Below are positions 44,101-52,959 of a DNA stretch of 64,000 nucleotides, piece by piece (position 1 is the stretch's first letter; each line of letters starts with the position of its first letter). The stretch comes from Leifsonia psychrotolerans. GTDB taxonomy: Bacteria; Actinomycetota; Actinomycetes; Actinomycetales; Microbacteriaceae. The stretch is from positions 3,348,001 to 3,412,000 of the forward strand of contig NZ_JACCFM010000001.1 in NCBI RefSeq assembly GCF_013410665.1, written 5' to 3'. Position numbers and translations under genes: made by a program. A model generated the notes under the pieces. That model did no database searches. It saw nothing but the letters and a program-made list of their open reading frames with translations, and was not told where the DNA came from.

Positions 44101-47100
44101 AACATTGGCTACGTCGAGCCGAACGACTGGTGGGCACACGAGCCAGTGAGCCTCAAGAACGTCGACTCGATCAGCCTGCGCGCGGCCTCAGGGAATGCGG
44201 CCGGTGCGAAACTCTCCGTTCGGTGGGGATCTCCAACCGGCACTGAACTCGGCCAGGTCACGGTGCCGAACACCGGCGACTGGCAGAGGTACGGTGACTT
44301 CCCGCTCGATATTCCCTCGAATGCACCGACCGGCTCAGGCGGCCTGTTCTTCGTGCTGCTCAGCGGTGGGATCAACGTGAACTGGCTCACGATCAACGGC
44401 AGGGGCGTCACCGACAACGTGCGCCCCGACCTCGCCGTGACCTACGACAAGGTCTCGGGTGGTGCACCCCTCACGGTGGTGGCAACGTCGGTTTCACATG
44501 ACCCTGACGGTGATTCTGCAAAAATTGTCACCACCTGGAATCAGGGCACGGGGGACGGCTTCATTGTCGGCGCGGCCAGCAACGAACTCGTCTACACCGA
44601 ACCGGGCACCTACCTGTTGACCGTTCGTGCTACCGACGAGCGTGGCGCGTACGCGGAGAAGAAGCAGACAATCACCGTCATCGATGGCGGTCCGGCCCGG
44701 TGTTTCGCTGGTCGTTCGGACGACTTCACGGGCACGACTCTTGATGAGGATCGCTGGGACACCATCATCCGTCGGGACCAGACTCTGGTCGTGAAAGATG
44801 GAAACCTGGTGATTCCCGTCTCGAAGACCGACATCAACGGAGCTGCCAACGCCGGGGCCAAAAATATCGTGTTGCAGGACCTGCCAGCCGGAGCGTGGGA
44901 AGCCACGACCAAAGTCGCCGTACCCCTGCGGGCGGGCTATCAGCAGGCCGGCCTGATGATTTATGGGGACGATGACAACTACGCAAAGATGGTGATCATT
45001 GCCAGAAACGCGGCGGGTGAGTCACCGAACGAGCGCTACTTCCAGTACATCCGGGAAGAGGCCGGCAACTCGAACGAAGGTATCGCCTCGAACACGGGCA
45101 GGCTGAGCCCGGACTTCCCGGACACGGCGTACCTGCGTCTGACAAGTGACGGCACCAACCTCACTGCCGCATACTCGGAAGACGGTGTCGCCTTCACCGC
45201 TATGCCCGAGACAAAGCAGCTGGCGGGCATCACAAACCCCAAAATCGGTCTCTTCGCTGCAGCCGGAACCGGTTCGAAGCCTGCCGTGATCAACGCTGAG
45301 TTCGACTGGTTTACCATCACGCCCGACGACACCGCCGGTTCGGCGGTGCCGAATGACGAGTTCGACGGCACTGGCCTCGACGCATGCCGGTGGACGGTGC
45401 TGAACGAAGACCGCGCGGGCTACCGCGTTGCCGACGGGCAGCTCGCCATTGACACGACGCCGACGGATATCTACGAGGCTTCGAATTCAACAGTGCCGAA
45501 CATCGTCGTGCAGCCGCAGCCTTCACCGGACTGGACTGTCGAGACCAAGGTGGACGCATCAACGTTTGACCGGAAGTATCACCAGGGTGGCCTCATCCTC
45601 TATGGGAATGAGGACAACTACGTCAAGCTCACCACGATGGCGTCGAACAACGGCGGAGCTGCACTGACGCGCGTGATCGAACTGCGCAGCGAGAGTGGCG
45701 GCGTCATTGCGCAGCCGCAGCCGCAGGCGGCGGTCACGGGCGGCACTTACTGGTTGCGGTTGAGCAAGGTCGGTTCCGTCTTCACTGGTTCGTTCAGTGA
45801 AGACGGCGTGACCTGGAGCGTGCTCGACGCGCCGGTCGTCAACTCGGGCTTGAACGCCGCTTCGGTCGGTCTGTTCGCACTCGGTGCAGAGCAGACGAAG
45901 GCGACAACGGCGAAGTTCGATCACTTCCGGGTGATCGCCGCTCCCCTTCGCGTGTCGGGCGTTCTCTCGCCTGGTGCGCCGACGGGCACGAACGGTTGGT
46001 ACACGAACGCTGTGTCGTTGACTGTCGCTGCTGAGGGCGGCACCGGTACCGTCTATCGCGAGTACAAGCTTGATGGTGCTGCCAACTGGTTCGAATACAC
46101 CTCCCCGGTGATCGTTCAGACCGATGGCGATCACTCCATCGCGTACCGTGCCTCGGCGCAGGGGGCCACGACCGACCCGCAGATGGTGTCGTTCAAGATC
46201 GACAGGTTGGCTCCGGTGCCGGTGGCAACCCTGACGGTTGATCCGAGCGACGCAACGTTGCGCACCGTAGCCATCACGGCGACGGATGCGACGAGCGGTG
46301 TGGCTTCGATCGAGTACCGCACTGATGGAGGCGACTGGATTGCGTACTCGGCTGTGATTCCGCTCACGGCCAACGCACAGACGGTGACCTACCGAGCGCA
46401 GGATGCGGCGGGCAACCTCTCGTCTGAGTCCACGCTCCAGGTTGCTTCAGTGGGCGAGCCGGAAGCGACTGTTCTGACCGTGACGGGCACGCTGTCACCC
46501 GCCACGCCGAATGGTGCGAACGGGTGGTATACGAACTCAGTCGATGTCTCGGCGACGGGAACGTCGACGGTTGATGGGGTCGTCACGGTTGAATACTCGA
46601 CCGACGGCAGCGTGTTCACGACGCTGACCGGCACCGTTACTCTCTCGTCCGAGGGCCCCAATTCAGTGTGGCTGCGTGCGAAGGATTCTGAGGATAACCG
46701 GTCGGAGCCGAAGCGGTTTGACGTGAAGATCGACTCTGTCGTTCCGACCGCGACCGCGGCCCTCTCTGATGCACGGGTCATCACTCTGGAAGCGGCTGAC
46801 GAGACGAGCTCGATTGCTCGCATCGAATACCGACTCTCGACGGATGCGGCCGACGCCTCATGGCGCGTGTATTCGGGCGGCTTCAGCGCCAGCGATGCCG
46901 CGATGACGGTGAGTTACCGCGGCGTCGACGCCGCTGGCAACGTCGGTGACACCGGAGTGCTCGCGGTCGATGCTGCTCCTGCTGTGCCGGCCACCCCAGC
47001 GCTTGTTGTCGACGACACCACTCTCGTCGTCGGCGGACTCGTGAGAGTGAACGGCACCGGCTTCACGGCCGGAGACGACGTTGAGATCTGGTTCTACTCG

Positions 47101-47475
47101 GATCCGCAGCTGGTCACCACCGTTACGGTGAATGAGCAGGGCGGCTTCGCGCGCACAATTCAGGTACCCGCGACGGTAAGTCCGGGCACACACCACCTCC
47201 GAGCGCTGATCAACGGTGCAGTCGTGGCCTCCAGTGTGGAGATCACAGTCTCGGCGGTTCCGGTCGGTCCGGGCCCCGGCGACGGCGGCGGGAACGGGCC
47301 CGGGAATGGCCCCGGATCCGGAAACGGAGCCGGGGGGTCGGCGACCGGCTCGCTCGCCGAAACCGGCGCCGAGGGCTGGCAGAGCCTGATTCCGCTCGCG
47401 CTCATTCTGTTGTTCGCCGGACTCGTCGGGGTGGTGATCTCAAAGCATCGCCGCGCGGGTGCCTCCACGAGCTGA
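41191..47475 (+). CDS. Giant cell-wall-anchored ThuA / PQQ sugar dehydrogenase / PKD / CBM6 / DUF1349 protein
   Basis: 2094 residues. The TTG start at 41191 follows AAGGAG by 8 bp; an upstream in-frame extension has no signal peptide. Order: signal peptide (about 1-37); ThuA-like domain (66-280, GFRHTSIEAG, GGGGYAGIHAAADTEYDW); GSDH/PQQ beta-propeller (290-735, CCHVGGDMVFDAEGNLI, MGFRNPFRIGID); PKD (745-825); an unassigned His-rich domain (826-935); CBM6-like (940-1073); PKD (1079-1167); two DUF1349-like lectin folds (1171-1378, 1384-1584); two Ig/OmpL47-like modules; a last Ig module; a Gly/Pro linker; then LAETG (2055-2059), a hydrophobic helix and SKHRRAG. LAxTG is the class E sortase type. 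Role: oxidation of an extracellular sugar or polysaccharide held by its binding modules. Confidence 0.9.
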   Translation: MNTAVQHSRHWRTRLIATAAALGMVATGAFAATPAVAGTSPAAAALSAASTHQIAPLAAPEVTPAFKALVFSKTAGFRHTSIEAGTAAIKQLGVDNGFDVDSTEDATAFTEANLAQYDVVIWLSTTGDVLDATQQAAFEHYIEGGGGYAGIHAAADTEYDWPWYADLVGAQFSNHPANQNATIKVEDRAHPSTAFLDQTWDRYDEWYAYRENPRTSVHVLASVDEKSYSGGTMGVDHPIAWCQNYDGGRSWYTGGGHVDENYADPQFLEHLLGGIRTASGDLAADCSATDEGSFDMVALDDNTSNPMMLDVAPNGDVFYAERDGRVMRIDSTTTTTSTALTLNVFTANEDGLQGLVLDPDFATNNWVYVYWSPANVESYGPHNKLSRFSYDPATKSIVPSTEKSILRVPVQRDNCCHVGGDMVFDAEGNLILVTGDNSNPFESSGFTPIDERPGRSDFDAQRTSANTNDLRGKVLRITPHEDGSYTVPAGNLFDEAADSTDKTKPEIYAMGFRNPFRIGIDEKTNALFVADFGPDAGSASSSRGPGGTVEWNIIKEPGNYGWPYCAGIKCFNDYNFANEVSGPKFNPQALVNTSPNNTGLTNLPPMVDADWWTENGATPIYTEIGVSGAPMGGPIYHYDENLDSDVKWPEYWDGKVLFGEWNQGKMYSFQLDEATSSTIFKVNRALPGIFDPAAGFNRMMDFDFGPDGSLYAIDWGSGFGGNNADSGIYKINYNGGNPAPIAHATADVTNGPAPLTVKFSSEGTRHPTSNRITLEWSFGDGSPAVTEANPTHVYADNGQYTAQLTVTDEDDGQISVANVVVVVGNEVPSVSIDFPDNGGFFEWGDQVAYSVTVNDPDGAFDCANVSVHPALGHDAHAHPMEALQGCEGVLQTSRDDGHGAEANIFWVIDARYTDDGGAAGIPLTGYALGVLQPKRVQSEFFTSTGRIGGTGSGDDGVRVESTSDVQGGGSNIGYVEPNDWWAHEPVSLKNVDSISLRAASGNAAGAKLSVRWGSPTGTELGQVTVPNTGDWQRYGDFPLDIPSNAPTGSGGLFFVLLSGGINVNWLTINGRGVTDNVRPDLAVTYDKVSGGAPLTVVATSVSHDPDGDSAKIVTTWNQGTGDGFIVGAASNELVYTEPGTYLLTVRATDERGAYAEKKQTITVIDGGPARCFAGRSDDFTGTTLDEDRWDTIIRRDQTLVVKDGNLVIPVSKTDINGAANAGAKNIVLQDLPAGAWEATTKVAVPLRAGYQQAGLMIYGDDDNYAKMVIIARNAAGESPNERYFQYIREEAGNSNEGIASNTGRLSPDFPDTAYLRLTSDGTNLTAAYSEDGVAFTAMPETKQLAGITNPKIGLFAAAGTGSKPAVINAEFDWFTITPDDTAGSAVPNDEFDGTGLDACRWTVLNEDRAGYRVADGQLAIDTTPTDIYEASNSTVPNIVVQPQPSPDWTVETKVDASTFDRKYHQGGLILYGNEDNYVKLTTMASNNGGAALTRVIELRSESGGVIAQPQPQAAVTGGTYWLRLSKVGSVFTGSFSEDGVTWSVLDAPVVNSGLNAASVGLFALGAEQTKATTAKFDHFRVIAAPLRVSGVLSPGAPTGTNGWYTNAVSLTVAAEGGTGTVYREYKLDGAANWFEYTSPVIVQTDGDHSIAYRASAQGATTDPQMVSFKIDRLAPVPVATLTVDPSDATLRTVAITATDATSGVASIEYRTDGGDWIAYSAVIPLTANAQTVTYRAQDAAGNLSSESTLQVASVGEPEATVLTVTGTLSPATPNGANGWYTNSVDVSATGTSTVDGVVTVEYSTDGSVFTTLTGTVTLSSEGPNSVWLRAKDSEDNRSEPKRFDVKIDSVVPTATAALSDARVITLEAADETSSIARIEYRLSTDAADASWRVYSGGFSASDAAMTVSYRGVDAAGNVGDTGVLAVDAAPAVPATPALVVDDTTLVVGGLVRVNGTGFTAGDDVEIWFYSDPQLVTTVTVNEQGGFARTIQVPATVSPGTHHLRALINGAVVASSVEITVSAVPVGPGPGDGGGNGPGNGPGSGNGAGGSATGSLAETGAEGWQSLIPLALILLFAGLVGVVISKHRRAGASTS

Positions 47476-47514
47476 ACGTTCCCGGCAATAACTGAATAGC
47501 GCAGAAACTGGCTT

Positions 47515-47543
47515 CTCCCCGGGGCCGAGTCGGCCCCGGGGAG
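47515..47543 (+). terminator. Perfect GC hairpin after the giant gene
   Basis: A 13-bp stem, CTCCCCGGGGCCG with its complement at 47531-47543, closes an AGT loop. It lies 40 bp after the giant gene and 25 bp before the next start, so it may be a terminator or an expression step between the two genes. Confidence 0.75.
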
Positions 47544-47567
47544 GACCCTGATCGAAAGGCCTTCACC

Positions 47568-48164
47568 ATGTCAGCCATCACCAGACGAGCGCCCCGCCTC
47601 GGCGTGCTCGTTGCAGCATTCATTCTCGCGGTTGGGCTGGTTCTCAGTGCGACCCCCGCCAGCGCTCACGGTGGCCCCTACGAACTTTCTGTTTCATCGG
47701 ATGGCGCGGGCGGGCTGACCGTGTTGGGTCATTATGGCGAGGACGATCATGTGGTGAACGAGATCATGGACCCGGTCGCGACGGCCACATCGACAGACGG
47801 GCGCACGGTGGGTCCGGTGGCGCTGGTGTCGTCGCCGGAAGGCGAGGGAGTGTGGGTCACCGCCGAGCCGTTCATCCCGACTGGCGACTGGACGGTGACT
47901 GTCACGACCACCGTGCCGAGTGCTGTCTCGACCACAGCCGAGATGACGGTCACCGAGCTGACGGCACCACGCGAGTCGACATCAGGTGCGGACGCAGAGC
48001 CCGAGGCGCCGGGCCTGACGACGTGGCTCTGGGTTGTCGCCGGGGCCGTTGCTCTGGGCCTCGCCCTGCTGTGGCTCTTTCTGGCACGTGCACGGCAGCC
48101 CCGTTCACCGCGACCGCGCGCCGGAGGAGCCGCCGGCGGGACTCCGCCCCGAGCGGAGATATGA
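47568..48164 (+). CDS. Secreted membrane-anchored beta-domain protein
   Basis: 198 residues. Signal peptide with cleavage near SAHGGPYE, a beta-rich external domain (about 35-135, VTVTTTVPSAVSTTAEMTV) resembling CopC/YtkA-like modules, an Asp/Glu/Pro linker, one membrane helix (LWVVAGAVALGLALLWLFL) and a basic tail. The new N terminus would be His-Gly-Gly, suggestive of copper binding but unproven. GAAAGG precedes the ATG. Confidence 0.78.
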   Translation: MSAITRRAPRLGVLVAAFILAVGLVLSATPASAHGGPYELSVSSDGAGGLTVLGHYGEDDHVVNEIMDPVATATSTDGRTVGPVALVSSPEGEGVWVTAEPFIPTGDWTVTVTTTVPSAVSTTAEMTVTELTAPRESTSGADAEPEAPGLTTWLWVVAGAVALGLALLWLFLARARQPRSPRPRAGGAAGGTPPRAEI

Positions 48165-48206
48165 GCACGGCGGTCATCGTTTAGTCGACTGTTGTGATTG
48201 AATTGC

Positions 48207-49424
48207 ATGATGATCGACATAAGTCGCGAGAATGCCCTGGGGTCAGCCGGCGCGAGCGACCTTTTCCAGATTCTACGAGACGGAAAACCGCGTACCCGCA
48301 CCGAGCTGGCGCACCTCACCGGGCTCGCCCGCTCGACGGTCGCACTGCGAATGGATTCCCTGACGCAACTCGGTCTGGTGGGTCCCGCTGCCGATGCGCC
48401 GTCGACGGGCGGGCGCCCGTCGTCCCAGGTCGCTTTGGCCACCGGAACCAAGGTGGTGCTGGGCGTCGATATCGGGGCCTCCCATGCGCGAATCGCGGTG
48501 AGCGACTTGACCGGGCGCCCGCTGCATGAGGAAGTCGCCGAGATTGAGGTCTCTCTCGGTCCAAAGCCGGTTCTCAACTGGGTGATCGAGGCCGGCGACG
48601 CCCTGGTCCGAAAGGCCGGGCGAAACCTGGGTGACCTGCTCGCGATCGGCATCGGACTTCCCGGGCCGGTCGAATACAGCACGGGCCGGCCGATCAATCC
48701 GCCGATCATGCCCGGCTGGGATCGTTTCGATGTGCCGGGCTGGTTGCAAGCGCACTTCGACGTTCCGGTATTGGTCGACAATGACGTGAACATCATGGCG
48801 CTCGGTGAACGAGAGACGGCCTGGCCAGAGGTCGACCATCTCATTTTTGTGAAGGTCGCGACCGGTATCGGCGCCGGGGTCATCTCCGGCGGGATGCTGC
48901 AGCGTGGCGCCCAAGGGATCGCGGGTGACATTGGGCACGTGCAGGTGGCGCGCGGCGTTGACGTTCCGTGCCACTGCGGAAACCGAGGCTGCTTGGAGGC
49001 GCTGGCCTCCGGGCCCGCGATCGCGGCAGCACTGCGAGAACGCGGTCTAGACGCGGCCAGCAGCCACGATGTGGTCGAGCTCGTGAAGCTCGGTAATCTC
49101 GAGGCGATTCAGGCCGTTCGGCAGGCTGGGCGGGACATGGGCGAGGTGCTGACGGCTTGTGTCAGCCTGATCAACCCCTCCGTGATCGTGATCGGTGGGT
49201 CGATGGCCCGCGCCGGGGAACAACTGATCGCCGGCATGCGAGAGGTGGTCTACACCCGCTCAATGCCGCTGGCGACCCAGCATCTGCAGATTGTTCCGTC
49301 GACGGCCGGCGCTAATGCTGCGGTTCTGGGGGCGAGCATGTTGGCCATTCACCACGCGCTGTCGCCGGCCCGGGTCGATGCGATGGTGCTTGAGTTGCTC
49401 GAGTCTGCAGCCGAGAAAAAATAG
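48207..49424 (+). CDS. ROK family transcriptional regulator
   Basis: 405 residues from ATG 48207 (a TTG nine bases earlier and the next ATG are alternatives). The N-terminal HTH is LFQILRDGKPRTRTELAHLT then GLARSTVALRMDSL. The ROK kinase-like domain has LGVDIGASHARIAVSDL and the zinc site HCGNRGCLEALASG. Such proteins repress sugar genes and release on binding the sugar. The gene faces the isomerase-oxidoreductase-binding protein operon 2 bp away tail to tail. The CGAC-ATAA-GTCG word overlapping its own start (48219-48230) resembles palindromes at the divergent transporter promoter. Confidence 0.9.
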   Translation: MMIDISRENALGSAGASDLFQILRDGKPRTRTELAHLTGLARSTVALRMDSLTQLGLVGPAADAPSTGGRPSSQVALATGTKVVLGVDIGASHARIAVSDLTGRPLHEEVAEIEVSLGPKPVLNWVIEAGDALVRKAGRNLGDLLAIGIGLPGPVEYSTGRPINPPIMPGWDRFDVPGWLQAHFDVPVLVDNDVNIMALGERETAWPEVDHLIFVKVATGIGAGVISGGMLQRGAQGIAGDIGHVQVARGVDVPCHCGNRGCLEALASGPAIAAALRERGLDAASSHDVVELVKLGNLEAIQAVRQAGRDMGEVLTACVSLINPSVIVIGGSMARAGEQLIAGMREVVYTRSMPLATQHLQIVPSTAGANAAVLGASMLAIHHALSPARVDAMVLELLESAAEKK

Positions 49425-49426
49425 AG

Positions 49427-50428
49427 TCACCGACTACTGAACGCCGCATCGAACGCGGCATCCGGCTGGTCGAATGCCAGTCGGCGCACGAACTCGAGCG
49501 CTTCGGGGGCGCCGATCAGTCGGTCCATTCCCGCGTCTTCCCACTCCACCGAGAGCGGGCCGTCGTAGCCAATCGAGTTGAGCATTCTGAAGCTGTCTTC
49601 CCAGGGCACGTCGCCGTGTCCGGTTGAGACGAAGTCCCAGCCGCGACGCGGGTCGGCCCAGGCGAGGTGGGAACCGAGACGTCCGTTCCGGCCATTGACC
49701 ATGCGCTTCTTGGTGTCTTTGCAGTCGACGTGGTAGATCCGCTCCTTGAAGTCCCAGAGAAAGCCGACCGGATCGAGGTCTTGCCAGACAAAGTGGCTCG
49801 GGTCCCAGTTGAGGCCGAACGCCTCCCGGTGGCCGATCGCTTCGAGGGTGCGTACGGTCGTCCAATAGTCATAGGCGATCTCACTCGGGTGCACTTCGTG
49901 CGCGAAGCGCACGCCGACCTCGTCAAAGACGTCGAGGATGGGGTTCCAGCGGTCGGCGAAGTCGTGGTAGCCGGCATCGATGGCCTCCTGCGCGACCGGC
50001 GGAAACATGGCCACGTACTTCCAAATCGATGAACCGGTAAAGCCGACGACGGTCTTCACGCCGAGTTTGGCGGCGAGCCGGGCCGTGTGCTTCATCTCCT
50101 CGGCCGCACGCTGGCGCACGCCCTCGGGATCGCCGTCACCCCAGACCACATCGGGCAGGATGTCCCGGTGCCGCTGGTCGATGGGGTCGTCACAGACGGC
50201 CTGGCCCTTGAGATGGTTGGAAATGGCGTAGACCGACAGGTTGTATTTCGCGAGGATGGCCAGCTTGTCGTCGACATACTTCTCGTCGTTCCAGCGCCAC
50301 GGATCGAGGTGGTCGCCCCAGCAAGCGATCTCCAGGCCGTCATAGCCCCAGCCGGAGGCGAGGCGCGCGACCTCGTCGAAGGGGAGGTCGGCCCATTGGC
50401 CGGTGAACAGGGTGACAGGGCGACTCAT
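49427..50428 (-). CDS. Sugar phosphate isomerase/epimerase family TIM-barrel protein
   Basis: 333 residues, ATG at 50428 after AAAGGAG. AP-endonuclease-2/xylose-isomerase-like barrel: [56 protein letters not shown] and [11 protein letters not shown] supply the Glu/Asp/His metal ligands. It probably isomerises or epimerises the sugar imported by the neighbouring transporter, perhaps an inositol-like or keto-sugar. It is the last gene of the leftward operon (binding protein, oxidoreductase, isomerase). Confidence 0.88.
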   Translation of the reverse strand: MSRPVTLFTGQWADLPFDEVARLASGWGYDGLEIACWGDHLDPWRWNDEKYVDDKLAILAKYNLSVYAISNHLKGQAVCDDPIDQRHRDILPDVVWGDGDPEGVRQRAAEEMKHTARLAAKLGVKTVVGFTGSSIWKYVAMFPPVAQEAIDAGYHDFADRWNPILDVFDEVGVRFAHEVHPSEIAYDYWTTVRTLEAIGHREAFGLNWDPSHFVWQDLDPVGFLWDFKERIYHVDCKDTKKRMVNGRNGRLGSHLAWADPRRGWDFVSTGHGDVPWEDSFRMLNSIGYDGPLSVEWEDAGMDRLIGAPEALEFVRRLAFDQPDAAFDAAFSSR

Positions 50429-50460
50429 GGGTGACTCCTTTGTCGGGCGAGCGGGGTGGA

Positions 50461-51660
50461 TCAGAGTGCAGAGGTGGAGGTCCAGATGCTGTCTGCGTTG
50501 GCACTGCGTTCGACCGCATCCAGCACGCGCTGCACCTGGAGGCCCGCGGCGAATGAGGGCTCTGGCTGCGTTTCGGTGATGATTCCCTCGACGAAGTCTT
50601 TCGCCTGATGTGTGAAACCGTGCTCGTAGCCGAGGGTGTGTCCCGCCGGCCACCAGGCCGACAGGTACGGATGGCTCGGCGCGGTCACAAGGATCTTGGT
50701 GAATCCGCGCAGTGTCTCGGGAGCGTTCGAGTCGTAGTACTCGAGCGAATTCAGCTCCTCGAGGTCGAAGGAGAGTGCGCCGGTCGAGCCGGCGACTTCG
50801 ATACGCAGCGCATTCTTGCGTCCCGTCGACATCCGTGTGGCTTCAAAGGAGCCGAGGGCCCCGCCAGTGAATCGGCCGGTGAAGAGTGCCACATCGTCAA
50901 CTGTGACCTCACCGAATTCGGCGCCGGCGGTGCCCGTCGTGCGAGCTGTGCCGGAGAGGCCCGACGTTTCGCCGAGGAGCGGGCGGCGAGGCACGAAAGT
51001 CTCCATGACTCCGCTGACGCCGGTGAGCTGTTGACCCGTGATGAACTGGGCAAGATCGATGGCGTGGGCACCGATGTCTCCGAGGGCCCCCGAGCCGGCG
51101 AGGTGCTTCTGCAGGCGCCACGCCAGGGGCGTTTGAGGGTCGACCAGCCAATCTTGCAGGTAGGCGGCGCGCACCTGGCGCACCTCGCCGATCCGACCGG
51201 ATGCGACGAGGTCGCGAGCAAAAGTGGCGGCGGGTACCCGGCGGTAGGTGAAGCCGACCATGGCATAGATGCCACGCGTGGCCGCTCGAGCCGCTGCATC
51301 CGCCATCGCTGCAGCCTCCTCGGCACTGTTTGCGAGCGGCTTTTCGCAGAGAACGTGTTTGCCGGCGTCGAGCGCGGCAATGGCGATCTCTACGTGCGAG
51401 TCTCCGGGGGTGACGATGTCGATCACATCGATGTCATCTCGGGCGATGGCGTCACGCCAGCTGGTGCCTGATTCTGCCCAGCCCCACCGGCGTGCCGCGG
51501 CGGCGGCGCGGTCGGGGTCGCGGCCGATAAGGAGGGCCATCTCGGGGTGGACCGGCAAATCGAAGAACCGCGGTGCCACCCGCCAGCCCTGGGAGTGCGC
51601 AGCCCCCATGAAGCCGTGTCCCACCAGGGCAATTCTGAAGCGGGGGGTGTTCTTCGACAA
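50461..51660 (-). CDS. Gfo/Idh/MocA family oxidoreductase
   Basis: 399 residues from a TTG start supported by AGAGGAA five bases upstream (an in-frame ATG at 51675 is the alternative). The NAD(P) Rossmann motif is [27 protein letters not shown] is the catalytic Lys region, and [16 protein letters not shown] carries the conserved Asp/His. It oxidises a sugar or cyclitol. With the TIM-barrel isomerase it forms the oxidation-isomerisation pair typical of inositol or keto-sugar routes. The upstream hairpin separates it from the binding-protein gene. Confidence 0.9.
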   Translation of the reverse strand: MSKNTPRFRIALVGHGFMGAAHSQGWRVAPRFFDLPVHPEMALLIGRDPDRAAAAARRWGWAESGTSWRDAIARDDIDVIDIVTPGDSHVEIAIAALDAGKHVLCEKPLANSAEEAAAMADAAARAATRGIYAMVGFTYRRVPAATFARDLVASGRIGEVRQVRAAYLQDWLVDPQTPLAWRLQKHLAGSGALGDIGAHAIDLAQFITGQQLTGVSGVMETFVPRRPLLGETSGLSGTARTTGTAGAEFGEVTVDDVALFTGRFTGGALGSFEATRMSTGRKNALRIEVAGSTGALSFDLEELNSLEYYDSNAPETLRGFTKILVTAPSHPYLSAWWPAGHTLGYEHGFTHQAKDFVEGIITETQPEPSFAAGLQVQRVLDAVERSANADSIWTSTSAL

Positions 51661-51701
51661 CGTTTCCTCTTTCATGATGCGCAGAAATTCTCGGGGAAAC
51701 C

Positions 51702-51727
51702 GGGGTCCGTGACCGCTCACGGACCCC
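51702..51727 (-). terminator. Intercistronic hairpin after the second binding-protein gene
   Basis: GGGGTCCGTGA and TCACGGACCCC form a perfect 11-bp stem with a CCGC loop. It lies between the binding-protein stop (51737) and the oxidoreductase start, just as in the first and last transporter operons. A partial terminator or mRNA stabiliser is likely. Confidence 0.75.
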
Positions 51728-51736
51728 AGCCTCGTC

Positions 51737-52783
51737 TTAGGATTCGAACGCGGTAGGTAAGAACCGGTCGACGTTGTCGCTCGTGACGACCGGAGCGTTC
51801 AACACGATGCGGCTCGGAATCTCCACCTCGACCAGGTCGCTCATCGCCTTGCCCTGCACAAGCAGGCGGGCGAGCCGGATGCCGTCGGCGGCTTGCGTCG
51901 ACGGGTAGATGACCGTCGCCTTCATGACGCTCGCAGGGTTCTGGATCTCGCGCATGGCGTTGGCCGATCCGGCACCACCGACCATGATGAACTCGTCGCG
52001 TCCGGCTGCGTCGATGGCGGCGAGAACGCCGATACCCTGATCGTCATCGTGGTTCCACAACGCGTCGATCTTCGGTGCGGCGGCCAGTAGCTGCGAGGTG
52101 GATGCCTCGCCGCCCTGCACGGTGAAGTCGGCGGCGACTCGGTTTGACACGACGAGTCCGCAGTCCTTCAGCGCGTCGGAGAAGCCCTTGCTGCGGTCCT
52201 GAGTGAGCGGAAGTGAATCGATGCCGGCGATCTCGGCGACGATGGCGTTGGGGTTGTCGCCGACCTGGTCGCAGACGAATGACCCGGCGCTGACGCCCAT
52301 GCCGTAGTTGTCCCCCAGGATTGTGACACGTGCGGCGAAGGTGCTCGAGAACTCGCGATCGACGTTGATCACCGGGATGCCCGCCGCCATGGCCTGCAAG
52401 GCCACCTCGGTGAGAGCCGCTCCATCGGTCGGGAGCAGCACGATGGCGTCCACCTTGTCGTTGATGAAGCCTTCAACCTGACTGATCTGCAGGTTGGCAT
52501 CGTTGGTGCCTTCGGCGACCTTGAGGTCGACATCGGGGTATTTTTTCGCTTCGGCCAGGGCCGCGGAGTTGATGGCGCCGAGCCAGCCGTGGTCGGCGGC
52601 GGGGCCGGAGAAACCGATGGTGATGGTGTCGCCGGTTGCGGAATTACCCTCAACCGACGCGTTGGTGGGCTCGGTGTTAGACGCGCCGGTTTCGGCGCTG
52701 CAGCCGGCCATGAGGCCGACGGCGGCCAGTGACGCGCCGACTGCGTAAAGCATCCGCTGACGCTTGGTGCGTGAAGCGAGCAT
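51737..52783 (-). CDS. Sugar ABC transporter substrate-binding lipoprotein
   Basis: 348 residues. Lipobox MAGC with Cys28, then a type I binding fold: IGFSGPAADHGWLGAINSAA, DAIVLLPTDGAALTEVALQA, NVDREFSS, LWNHDDDQGIGVLAAID. The strong AGGAGG sits 6-7 bp before the ATG. It is divergent from the ATPase and permease genes of the same importer, and its own operon continues with the oxidoreductase and isomerase. Ligand unknown. Confidence 0.92.
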   Translation of the reverse strand: MLASRTKRQRMLYAVGASLAAVGLMAGCSAETGASNTEPTNASVEGNSATGDTITIGFSGPAADHGWLGAINSAALAEAKKYPDVDLKVAEGTNDANLQISQVEGFINDKVDAIVLLPTDGAALTEVALQAMAAGIPVINVDREFSSTFAARVTILGDNYGMGVSAGSFVCDQVGDNPNAIVAEIAGIDSLPLTQDRSKGFSDALKDCGLVVSNRVAADFTVQGGEASTSQLLAAAPKIDALWNHDDDQGIGVLAAIDAAGRDEFIMVGGAGSANAMREIQNPASVMKATVIYPSTQAADGIRLARLLVQGKAMSDLVEVEIPSRIVLNAPVVTSDNVDRFLPTAFES

Positions 52784-52913
52784 GTTGTTCCTCCTGTAAG
52801 TGATTCGCGGGGTAGCGCCAGCGAAAGGGAGTGCGGCAACTGCTCGAGGATCCCCTCCTCGCCGGCCTGTCCACGCTGACGGAACAAACCATAGCAGAAG
52901 TCATCACAGATTC

Positions 52914-52939
52914 GACGACTTAATGTCGTCAATCGACAT
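52914..52939. promoter_or_regulatory. Overlapping palindromes in the divergent sugar-transporter promoter
   Basis: GACGAC-TTAAT-GTCGTC (52914-52930) and ATGTCG-TCAAT-CGACAT (52923-52939) overlap. A related CGAC-ATAA-GTCG lies at the ROK gene start. They are the best candidates for the ROK protein's operator, controlling both the binding-protein and ATPase operons. Confidence 0.65.
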
Positions 52940-52959
52940 ATGTGTGTTATCTTCGATTC

